Source of the DNA: Actinernus sp. WN-2022
Lineage: Eukaryota > Cnidaria > Anthozoa > Actiniaria > Actinernidae
Direction: 5' to 3'
Assembly (NCBI GenBank): GCA_030867875.1
Contig: JAOWCC010001634.1
Location: forward strand, 131,230,807 to 131,294,806
DNA: 64,000 nucleotides
Both the position numbers and the translations under genes were made by a program. Positions 10,297 through 22,200 of the stretch are shown here, piece by piece; within the stretch, counting starts at the first letter, position 1, and every line of letters starts with the position of its first letter. Below the pieces are notes generated by a model. The model searched no databases, was not told where the DNA came from, and saw nothing but the letters and a program-made list of their open reading frames with translations.

Positions 10297-13200
10297 GTAT
10301 GTACCAGGAGCTCGATTAGCGCTAATCCAGGATTAAATTTGAACCCAGGATTGAATAGTGGCTTCATTGCCCGAATTCTACAAAAATAGTGGTTATTACT
10401 AATCTCAATGTCCTCAGTCGTTTGAACGGATTTTGCTGTAAAATGTCTGTCACGTGACCAACCACGTGATTACAAAATCTAGAAATTTTATCTCAAAATG
10501 GGCCAGTCACAGTGCGATTTCTTGCTTATCTGATTACACTTCTGGTTGTTTCTAAAGATCTGTTTGGAATGGTTGATATTATTATTATTATTATAATAAT
10601 TTCTATTGCGCCCTTTCGCATAAAATGATCAAAAGCGCATTACATTACAATTACTACAAAAGGAATAATAAAAATTAAGAAATAAAAAATTAAAAAATTA
10701 AAAAATAATAATAATAATAAAAAATAAAAAATGAATAAAAATTACAAGTTAATTAAATACATTAAAATATCTCAATTAAATTATTATAAAAAGACTATAA
10801 ATTAAAAGCTAATTTAAAAAGATACGTTTTTAGTGAAGATTTAAAAAGACTAAGCGACTGAATATTGCGCAGATATTGTGGTAGAGCGTTCCATAGAGTC
10901 GGAGCCGCCACGCTAAAAGATCTATCACCGAATGAACGCAAAAGCCTCCCACTAGGGATCTTCAGTAGAACACCATTATTTGAGCGTAATTGATAGCGCG
11001 GCTGTTTCTTAATCGTAATAAGGTCTCTAATGTACTGTGGAGATTGGCCAGCTAATGCTTTAAAAGTAATTAAAATAATCTTAAACTGAATACGGAATCT
11101 AACGGGTAACCAGTGAAGTTCATAGAGAACAGGTGTAATATGATCATATCGAGAAGTAGAAGTGATAAGCCTGGCAGCAGCGTTCTGTACCCTTTGTAGT
11201 TTGGAAAGTTCAGTGTTTGGTAAACCATATAGTAAACTATTACAATAGTCCAGCCTACTGGTAATAAAAGCATGAACTAGTGTAGTTTGACTATCCTGAC
11301 TGAGGTACTTGCTAATACGTCTAATATTATGAAGATAAAAGAATGAGGCACTACAAGACTTAGTGATTTGGGTGGACATTGTTAAATGCGAATCGAACCA
11401 CGACCCTAGGTTTCGGACAACAGGCGAAGGGAAGACATCAGTACTGCCAACCCGTATATGACAACCATCATTGAGTTTAGTGAGGATTTTTTTCGAACCT
11501 ATTATTAAAAATTCAGTCTTATCATCATTGATTTTAAGTTTATCCTGGAACATCCACTTCCTAAGATCACCAATGCAGTTCTCCATAGCAGACAAAGCCT
11601 CCTCTTGTGCAGTAGTGCCATCGGGTTTGAATGACAAATACAGCTGTGAATCGTCGGCATAACAGTGAACTTCCGGTAAGTGAGACTCGATGACATCAAA
11701 CAATTTAGACGCGTACACAACGAAGAGAAGCGGGCCAAGGCAGGAACCTTGAGGGACACCAAAGCTAAGGTCAAACCTGTCTGACATTGCGCCATTCAGT
11801 AAGACCTTTTGGCTTCTACCAGATAAATAAGACCTGAACCAGTTAAGAGCCTTTCCAGTAATACCAAGCTTAGAATGTAAGCGCCCGAGTAAAATCGCGT
11901 GGTCCACAGTATCAAAGGCAGCGCTTAGGTCGAGTAAGACCAACAGGGTAATAGGCTGAGAGTTCATGTTCATCAGGATATCGTTGGTCACCTTTAGCAG
12001 CGCTGTCTCAGTACTATGGTATTGACGATACGCAGATTGTAGCAGTGGGTACAAGCCAGAACGCGTCATATGAGAATGGACTTGGTTGAATACCGTGCGT
12101 TCCGTAAGCTTTGATACATAGACCAAGTTACTAATTGGACGAAGGTTTTTAAATGCAGGATCCAAACCTGGCTTCTTCAATAAGGGCGATACCACAGCCT
12201 CTTTCCATTCATCAGGGAAACATCCAGAGTCCAGTGAGGTATTTATCATACTTGCAATGACTGGAAGTAGCACTTCTAGACTTTCTATCATGAGTCTTGT
12301 TGGCATGGGATCGAGGCAGCATGACTTTTTAGCTGAGTTGGCGATAAGCTCTCGCACTTCACTTTCAGAAAGCAGATTGAATGCATCAAATAACGGATCC
12401 CCATTACTAGCAGTATCCAAAACTTCTACAAGATCAGAGTTCCTATCGTCGATACAGTCGAGGTCAGAGCGGATACGGGAAATTTTCTGTATAAAGAAAT
12501 TCCCAATATCATTAACAAGTAGTTTATTATCTACATAGTTAGGGAAAATCAACTCATCTTTTGGCAAGAGTAGATTTTTAGCTGCTCGGAATAGTTTACC
12601 TTGATCAGAACTGTTTTCATCAATAAAGTTAGTGTAAAAAGAGCGTCTAGCTTCATTCATAATATAAGTAGCTCGATTTCTTAGAGTCTTAAAAAGGCTA
12701 AAATCAGAGTCCTCCTTCGTTCGACGCCATTTTCTTTCAGCCCTCCTTCTGAGTTGCTTTGCCGATTTAATTTCATCGTTGTACCATGGTACAACGGGGC
12801 GTACAGTGATTGTCCTGGACTTCAATGGGGCGTGGCGATCCAACAAATCTGACAGTGTGGAATTATAGCATTTAACCAGTGCATCGAGTTTAGGAGGTAT
12901 ATTTATACATAAATCAGAAGAAGACAAATCGTCTTTTAGAGCTTGCGTATCAATCCGACGAATAGATCTGTACGACACAATAAGGTGAAAATAGAGAAAA
13001 CAGATCACGTGACCTGTTCTTGGAACCAGTTTTCCCCAATTTTCTCACCTCCAATGGAAAAATGTCAACCATTCCAAACAGAGCTTCAGAAACAACCAGA
13101 AGTGTATACCAGATAAGCCAGAAATCGTTACTTTGAAAATGCACTGTGACCAGCCCATTTTGAGTTCTTTGTTTTATCAGCCTTAAGGTCACGTGACACC

Positions 13201-16200
13201 AAAACAAGAATACCTAACTTAAAATGTTGAGACATATGATTGCTGCCTAATTACAGATTTCTATGGTATTTCATTTTAAAATGACAAAGTTAAGTTAGCG
13301 AATTTAGAGTGTTTCAACATATTTGCTCAATAAACCATGCCTTAACATGCTTGAGAAGATGCAGTGTCCAGGCGGGAGCGACGAGTGTCGACTGTCTTCT
13401 CAGGTTATTCGTGTCGTAGAGCAAAACCAACACCGAGTCAAAGAACCAAATAACATTGTTTTGCCAATATTCTTCTAAACCTACTGGAAATGTTCCACCT
13501 AATATTAATGCTGCCGTCCGATCGAAACACAGGGATTCAGATTGGACTTCGTTACAGCGCGGAGACGTTTTAGAATCCGTCGCGCGAGAGTCTTATGTAG
13601 CCTGGTACATTTCTATTATATTCTGCTACTCATTATGTCATAACTTGTGTAGCCTGATACACTGCCATTATATTCTGCTATTCATAACGTCATAACTTGT
13701 GTAGCCTGGTATATCTCCATTCTGTTATTCATTACGTCATAACTTATGTAGCCCTGTACATCTCCATTCTGTTATTCATTACGTCATAACTGAACTTGTG
13801 TAGCCTGGTACATCTCCATTCTGTTATTCATTACGTCATAACTTGTGTAGCCTGGTACATTTCTATTATTTTATTCTGCATTACATCATAACTTCTGTAG
13901 CCTGGTACATCTCCATTCTGTTATTCATTACGTCATAACTTGTGTAGCCTTGTACATCTCCATTCTGTTATTAATTACGTCATAACTGAACTTGTGTAGC
14001 CTGGTACATCTCCATTCTGTTATTCATTACGTCATAACTTGCGTAGCCTGGTACATCTCCATTCTGTTATTCATTACGTCATGACTTGTGTAGCCTGATA
14101 CATTTCATTCTGCAACTCATTACGTCATGACTTGTGTAGCCTGATACATTTCCATTCTGCTACTCATTACGTCATAACTTGTGTAGCCTGATACATTTCC
14201 ATTCTGCTACTCATTATGTCATGACTTGTGTAACCTGATACATTTCCATTCTGCAACTCACAACGTCATGACTTGTGTAGCCTGATACATTTCCATTCTG
14301 CAACTCACAACGTCATGACTTGTGTAGCCTTATACATTTCCATTCTGCTACTCATTACGTCATGACTTCTGTAGCCTGATACATTTCCATTCTGCAACTC
14401 ACAACGTCATGACTTGTATAGCCTGATACATTTCCATTCTGCAACTCACAACGTCATGACTTGTGTAGCCTGATACATTTCCACTCTGCTACTCATTACG
14501 TCATGACTTGCGTAACCTGATACATTTCCATTCTGCAACTCACAACGTCATGACTTGTATAGCCTGATACATTTCCATTCTGCAACTCACAACGTCATGA
14601 CTTGTGTAGCCTGATACATTTCCACTCTGCTACTCATTACGTCATGACTTGCGTAACCTGATACATTTCCATTCTGCTACTCATTACGTCATGACTTGTG
14701 TAGTCTGATACATTTCCATTCTGATACTCATTACGTCATGACTTGTGTAATAGATATTGGGACAAGACTCCACGCTCAGTAATGGCTCGTGTTTACGCAG
14801 TACTGTGGATGGTGTCAGGAATGATTCTTCTATCGATGTTAACTGCACAGATCTCGTCTACAAAAACCCTCCAGGAGATGAAACCTTATGACTTGACTGC
14901 ACGCATGAAAGTAAGAAAACCGCGTCGAAATGACTGAAAATTGTCGAGAAAATTGATATAATTTCACGATATAATATTTTTATCAATGACTTAAATTTTC
15001 TGCTGGTTTCTGTCCAATTCATAGCACTTCTGCTTATGAACATAAATAAATGAATTATGATAGACGAAACAGTTTAGCTACATAACGTTTTTATTTATTT
15101 TAATTGACCTACGAGTTTTTGATTAGTAATTAAGGAGCGATTAGTTTGAAGATTGCACATTGCCCAATTTTTCATCTTCATTCATATATATGTATAGGTA
15201 TATTCGATGGCTATTAAAATAGTAATACAACAATCTAACCGACAAAATGATAATCAGGAAAAGCGGTTGGAAAGCAGTGGACCTTTATGACCTAACCAGT
15301 TTGTTTCGTTCTTTCGAATGTCAAATCTTTAAAGGCAATTAATTATCCGCAGCGTTTTGATAATTTCAGGACTATTCATCTGTTTCTCGCAAAGTTTATT
15401 TCTTATTCTGGGAAATATATTATATTTTTGCCATTTAGCAAAACACATCATGCCGAAGGGAACTTAAGCGATGCATTGGGACTTCAACACTCAAATATCA
15501 CTAATCACCGTTTAAGAGGGTAGTCTGGTTAAATACTACATTTCTATACATTTTGAGCAGTTTTCATACACACTTTATCTCTTCGATATGGCATGGAATC
15601 CAAAAATGCATTCATAGGGTTATAGTTCAAATCTCAAAGTGTGCACAATAGTTTGGAGAGTTTGGGAAATAAAAGTAAGGATGGGGGAGATAAGTGAATG
15701 TTAAACGAATAGGGAAACACTAAGGTTTAATGTAGAATTAAAATTTCATTTTTAAGCTAATAATGAATAGTTGAGCACAAAATATGTCTGCTATCAACCA
15801 ATGTGCTCGCGAGTAGACATCCAAGAAATTTGGTGCGTATTAATATCTTTTTTTTTCCTCTTTAATTCCATCCACAATTATCACCCATTTTTCCTATAAA
15901 TTAAAGCAGACCTACAAAACCTGACTAGACCATTATTAATCCAGACATAGAGGCTCTTGTCACATTTTCTCTGCCTTTTCCATGGAGCATTTCGCTATTT
16001 GGCTTTCGTTGTGGCGTTCCTGACTCTCCGAGGGAAATCTCTGCCACGAAACGATCATTGTGTTTGATCATGCCGCATTCAAATGTTTGGAGGTAAACGA
16101 CGTGAGAAACCGGTATTCAAACTGGTTTTCAGGGTTTTTCCAGCTTTGACGTCACTTCAGCATGACTTGATGGCGTCCTTCCATCTGTGCCAACAGTAAG

Positions 16201-19200
16201 GCACGTACTTATACGTCACTGGTTTTCCAAAGTAACTGTCGCGAATGCTCACCACGAAAAATGACCGTTTCGTAGCATAGGTTTCTCTCGGGAAGTCAGT
16301 AACGCCACGACAGCCAAATAGCGAAATGCCCCGTCGAAAAAGCAGAGAAAAGGTGAGAAATCTCTGATAGTATAGGGTAGATTCTTGTATGACGCGATGA
16401 ATGTTTTACAGGTCGGGGTGCCAAAAGGATTGATGAACTTCAGTCAAGACACATACCTGCATGGAGCCATGATCACAGGTACCAAGAAACATAAGCCACA
16501 ATGAATGATTTCAGAGAAGCACTATAATGGTGTTGATGGTTGGAGCAGTTCATAGATCTTTAGATGCGATGATACATGTCTTTATCACATGACCCGACGA
16601 CCCCCGCGCGCTTTCCTTTTGAAAACCATATACCAAGTCACCAAGTCACGTGATGGGGGCCCTACGTGTTTGACATGCGGTCCGAAAAAAAACATCCAGC
16701 TTTCCTTGAATTTTGCTCGTTGTTTTGCCATTATTTAAAAAACTAAGTGTTCATATGATAGAAAACCTATTGACTGAGTAAAGCCGGACCGAAGGGAAAT
16801 TATTTGGCTCTCGGTTAATGTGTATGGACCTCGCTGGACTCGGTACGAACCGGTCATGACCTCGAGACAAATATTTTACCGTCCGACCCTCCCACTCACA
16901 CAATACCTACCTAATATGGAAATAAGGTATAACCAGGAGCCCATTGCCAGGAGCGTCCATATATACTATACCCGTGAGTCAGCGTATGACCGGTTTGAGC
17001 TATTTTTAGAACATGTTTCCTGGGTAACTGCCTTCTCACTCTGCTGCGATCGTGCATATGCTTGCCGTAATTATCGAGATTAAGAATGATCTATTGTTCT
17101 TAAGCTTTGAGGTGATTTTACTAACGCTGCATTGTCCTGACTATGGTTTGATTGGATTCCCAATGTGTGGGAACATGAACGCCCGTGAGATCTGTTCTAA
17201 ATATAGCTCAATCCGGTCATACGCTGACTCACAGACCTAGTATGGGAGATGGACGCTCCTGGTAATGGGCTCCTGGTATAACACATGTTTGAGTGAGAAA
17301 GGCAAAAAGAGCATTCAGGACGTAGGTAAAATATATCATCTAAAATATACATAACCCAATTTTTTTTAACAAGAAAGCCTCTCAGGTTGGCCAAATTACA
17401 GGCGTTTTGTAACATTTAGCTGAGATTCGTTTGCCTCAAGAGTTCTGAGATGAATAGAAGCTGAACTTGTGTTTCTGCTACTAGGTAAGATGGCGCATAG
17501 GTATAAATATATCCAGTTATCCATTATTGTTTTCGCATTAGTTATCAATTGTACTGCAGAATATGACAGCCATATGGACATCAACGATGCGCTGACGAAC
17601 GGAAAAGAGGAATTTATCGTAGTATATAAATGTCCAAGAAAGGTTCGGTATTGGCAATTGGTTGAAGTGAAACACCGTCATCCGATTGGAGTGATCGTTG
17701 CTATAGGTACGTAACAATTAAATGAATAACTACTCTGAATTTCTAACGAGACCTGAAACAACCATAGGGGCTGATCAAACTCAGGACCCAGCTAAACCAT
17801 AGATCGAATTGGAATTTAGCGCGTTGGTTTTTGTGGGGGGAGGAAAACCGGAGATTCGCGTATGGCACGTCCGGGGATCGAACCTGGACCACAGAGGTGA
17901 GAGGCGAAGCGCTTAACCACTGCACCACCCCGGTTCCTCTGTAACAGAATAGTTTTGGTGCACTATTCTTTCTCTCTTCTCATTTAAGGGGTCAGCATTC
18001 TGCTTGGCCGAGAGCAAACAGTGTACAATATTTTCTAAAAAAGTACCAAAACGATGTCAGTGGATGTACGAGCTATACGCGACAATATTCAACGTCATTC
18101 CAACAGATCAGAAATGCAACATATATCTAAGGTCATGCTTATATGATGCAGACTAACCCGGTTACTGACGGGCTGATAGGCTTTACCGACATCTCGGCAT
18201 GCATGGCTTTCAAACACACCAAAAATATTTCTACGGTTATGTGAAACCGGGATAGACCGACAAGACGATATCCTGGCTTGTCGACTGATGCATGTCGGGA
18301 TCTCAGTTAACACAATTACTGTACAACAGATAATTGTTTCTTTTTCTGTTTCGTATGCATGTTGAGACCTATAAGTTTAATGTTTTGATTACCCTGACAG
18401 AATTACAAGTGAAAGTTTGCCAGCCTTAATTCTCAACAACAACTAAAGACCCGGATATAGAACACATGTAAATTGCGCGTGGCCTGCATGGTGCTGTGTA
18501 ACGCGTCACAAGATATCTCCCCCTTTTATGAATTGCTTGTTTAAGTATGGTCTAATGTGAAATAGCAAGTAAATTAGCAACTAACAATAACTTTTAACTG
18601 TCTCGCAGTCTGTCGCTCTTAAGTTTTCTTGAAGAGTTTTAACCTTCAATAACTTAATCAACTTGCAATAACGCAGTTCAACATTCCTGTAATCATTTTG
18701 GGACATCGTCCATCAAGTGTATATACTGGTCTGCGTCTCTCTCTCTTGGTCTGTCTCCATGTCTTGGCGTACCAGAGGGTTGAGTCACAGCTTGCCGTCT
18801 GTGTGATTTGTCCTCGTATTGCTGGCCTTTATCCTGATTAGGTAGAACATCTTCCTGTATTACTGTCTATGGCATTTCTCGGTATTTCGTCTTTCCAATA
18901 TCTCTAATGGGCTTTCATTGACGTATGCCATTATTGTATTTTACAATCAGAAGTGACTTGCATCACGGCATACTTCTCGACCATTTTGAATGCGTCTGAC
19001 TGTAATCGATGAGCCTCGGATCTTCATAATCACATAGAAGGCTCGTTTGATTGGTGTGAACTATTTATTAGAACATAGTCTCCTGTAATGAAACTATGTT
19101 CTTTCACTTTGTTCTTTCTGCGTTGCTCATCTTTGTACTGTTTGTCACGTTTATCGAACATCTGTTCTTGGTCGTTCTTGGTGCCATGTAGTCCAGTCTG

Positions 19201-22200
19201 GCACCGAAGGGTCGATTGAGCATACATTGGTATGGTGCGACACCTGTAGTTGGGTGTGGCGTTTCTCTATAGGCCATTAATATGTCTGTCTTATACATTT
19301 GTCTTTGCCTTGCAGATGGCCAATCCGTTCGGTCTTGTTAAGTAGATGCATCAACTCTCTTCTTCTCCATTGGCTCTTGGGTATTAAGGTGTGATGCGGT
19401 ACTGTTCAAATCCTTCATGTTCTGTGAATTGCTCAAATTCCCTTGAATTAAATGGTGGACCATTTTCGGATTCTACACGTTTTAGAACTCCATGGTGTCC
19501 AAACACTTTCTTCATCTTCTCTTGTGCTGGTTTGAAACCTGTTGAGTATTTGAATTCAACTTCTGGGTATCTTTGCTCTTCTGTCTACAACAACGAGTTT
19601 AGAAACTGGTCAGAAATTAGCAGGGGGGAGGGGGTGGAGAAAGGGGGAGGAACATACTTTAACCCCCAAAATGGAGCGTCATAAAAAATGGGCAACTAAA
19701 AAAGAGTTGGTTATAGGGGGAAAGGGGCAAAAGGGGAAGGGTAAAGTATTTCATACCCCCCCCCCCCTCCCCTCCCCCCTCACCCTCTCTCTCTATCTCT
19801 CTCTCTCTCCCTCTCTCCCTGCTCATTTCTTACCAGTCTCTTATAGTGGGTATTAGGGTATGGTCCACCGAAGTCAACTGCGACTTCCTCCCAGGATCTC
19901 TTTGGGATGTCTGATATTTGATTGGTCCTTCTCTGTATTTCGTAGTGCTAACATTCATAACATTGTCCAATAGTTCGGTCCATCATTGTGTGGTTGGAAA
20001 CCAATATTTAACTCTGAGCATCTGCTTGGTCTTCGTCATACCAAAGTGCCAATTTATGAGCGATTTTAATTACTTTCCTTTGCAGTTAGTCTGGAAGGAC
20101 TATTCGGTCCATTCCAAATATGAGGCCTTGCACTTCATACACCTCCTCTTTGACTTTGGACCTCATTTGTGATTCTCCCAGGCTCTTTTCAGGATCACTC
20201 AGCTTCTGGAGAGTGCTGTCTGCCTTTCTCTAACCCGTTATCCTGTCAAGAACAACTACAGGTTCTTCTTTCACTACAGCTTTGATTTATGCAATATGTG
20301 CCTTGATAGAAAGTCGAGTGGGTCTTTTTCGTCTTCACCTGTTCGTATCTCAGTTCATAGTCCGCATTCTGCATGTCTATCACCCATTTCTCGATTCGGG
20401 GTAGTAGCTTTGCAATGGCTTTGTTAAAGAGGGGTAGCAATGGTTTATGTACAGTAACGATAGTAAACCTTGGTGCTTCCAGCACGTATATGCGCCTGAA
20501 TCCGTTCTCACCATAATTGGACGTCTTGGTTGAAGAATGCTATGGTATCATCACTGGAGATACTGTCTTTCAGCTGTTCGAATGCATCTCTTTCCTTTGA
20601 GCTCCACTGGAACTTCGATCACTTCCTTTTGTGATAAGTCTCGCAGAAGTTGTGTCAGGCATCGTGTCAGTTGATGAGCTTGGCCAGATATCCAATCACA
20701 CCGAGGAAGCTTCGTACCTCCGCCTTCGATTTTCGCTCTGCACACCCTTTGATTGCTTTTACTTTGTTTGGTGCGAGCATCAGTTCGTCCTGGCCTAAAT
20801 ATGTAGCCAAAGAACTCCAGTTGTCTCTGACCAAACTTACATTTAGTTGGGTTAAGAATGATGCCATAGTCATCTGCCCTCTGAAGAACTGTCTCTCTCA
20901 AGCATGTTAAGGCCTGGTTCAGGGGTCAAATTTCGGGTAAAAACTGTTTTCCTTATTTCAGCATAGCCGAGTGTGGTAAGTACACCAAGTTACCAAGTTT
21001 CTCACGATAATAGATATCGCCATTCTTGACTACCTTAAGTGGTTTGTGTGTAGTAAAACGTGTCACGTGGTCTGTCACGTGACTTAGAACACGAAATCAG
21101 TAAATCAAAAACGCGGCTCCGAGTTTAAAACAGCTAGAATGATGAGTGGATATGTTTAGTTAAGGTTGAAGCCTTTTACCTAAATAAGCTTAGAAAACAT
21201 GACTACAATGTTTCGTTAACGAGTAATTAAGGCGAAAATATGCAAAATAGGTCACATGACTTTGTGTACCCTTAATATCTCCTTACCTTTACATGATAGT
21301 CATGTTTTCTAAGCGTGGTCTGAAACACTGCGGGAGGAGTAATGTTTTAGCAGGGTTACTTTATATTCATATGTTATCGTCGCAGCCGCATTTCACTTAA
21401 ACGATTTTATATAATTATGACGTCATCGATCACGTGATACGACAACCATCGACTTAACAAATTTAAGGAAGTTGATATTAGTATTATGGTTGTAATTAGA
21501 TTTTGTTTAAACTGTTATTTCTGTCAGAAAATATTTTATAACGTAAATCTATTTTCCGTTAATTAAATGAACCAGGCCTTAACATGCTTGAGCTAGTGTC
21601 TCGTTGTGCTCTGTCCAGTCACGTCCTTCTATCCAATTAGAAGAACATGCCTTTGGTTCAAGCATCGATCTATGGATGTCGCCAAAGATCTTTTGCATTG
21701 CTTCGTCAAACAGTTCTTGTGAAGCTTTGCCGCTAAATACGAATCTCCTCGGTCTATATTGCGCCATGGGGTACTAAATGTGGCGATTCCTCTCGATTTT
21801 GGATTGAGCATGAGTTGATGGTAGTCCGTAAATCTAGTTTGGCCCAGAAAGTGCAATCATGGAATTTGTGGAAGAAGTCTTCGACTACCGGTGCCTGTGT
21901 GACCCTGTTACGTGCCATGTACTTGTTCGGTACTCTGAGGTCTACGCTAGCTCTAATTATTCGTGCATGGTTCCAGTCGTTCCTTCGGTGTTTGGGCGAG
22001 TTTTGGCTTCGGTTGGACTTACACGGGCGAACACCAGGTTACGGGTTCATTCTTGAATGACTTCTGCAGGTAGTAAGGGACCTGATGGGATTTCTCTGTT
22101 ACAGGAGTTACTTCTGGTTACATATGGAACTGCCATAGAAATATTTGTTGTTCTTCTTGAATTGTCTCTTATCTTGCCAATACCTTGGAATACGTGGTCA

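Larger units (their letters stand above)
10390..13351. mobile_element. Hairpin MITE split by a non-LTR retrotransposon
   Basis: Bases 10440-10576 are the approximate reverse complement of 13070-13205 (CGATTTCTTGCTTATCTG against CAGATAAGCCAGAAATCG; GTTTGGAATGGTTGA against TCAACCATTCCAAAC). The right end carries GCCTTAACATGCTTGAG, the same terminus as the element at 20897-21592. The left terminus is not present. The interior is occupied by the retroelement at 10578-12985. Confidence 0.65.

Noticed and set aside
11070..12538. Several 60-95-codon frames overlapping the large RT
   Set aside because: All are other-frame or antisense shadows of the intact RT at 10795-12970.
13595..14753. Possible CRISPR-like array
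   Set aside because: Units abut with no unique spacers, the unit is 47 bp with drift, and the DNA is animal; it is a minisatellite.
20897..21592. CATG or TTAA as the target duplication of this element
   Set aside because: CATG...CATG and TTAA...TTAA both look like duplications, but the inverted similarity continues outward to CTCAAG, and the related 8870 element has an empty site showing a 2-bp duplication, so both are probably part of the terminal repeat.
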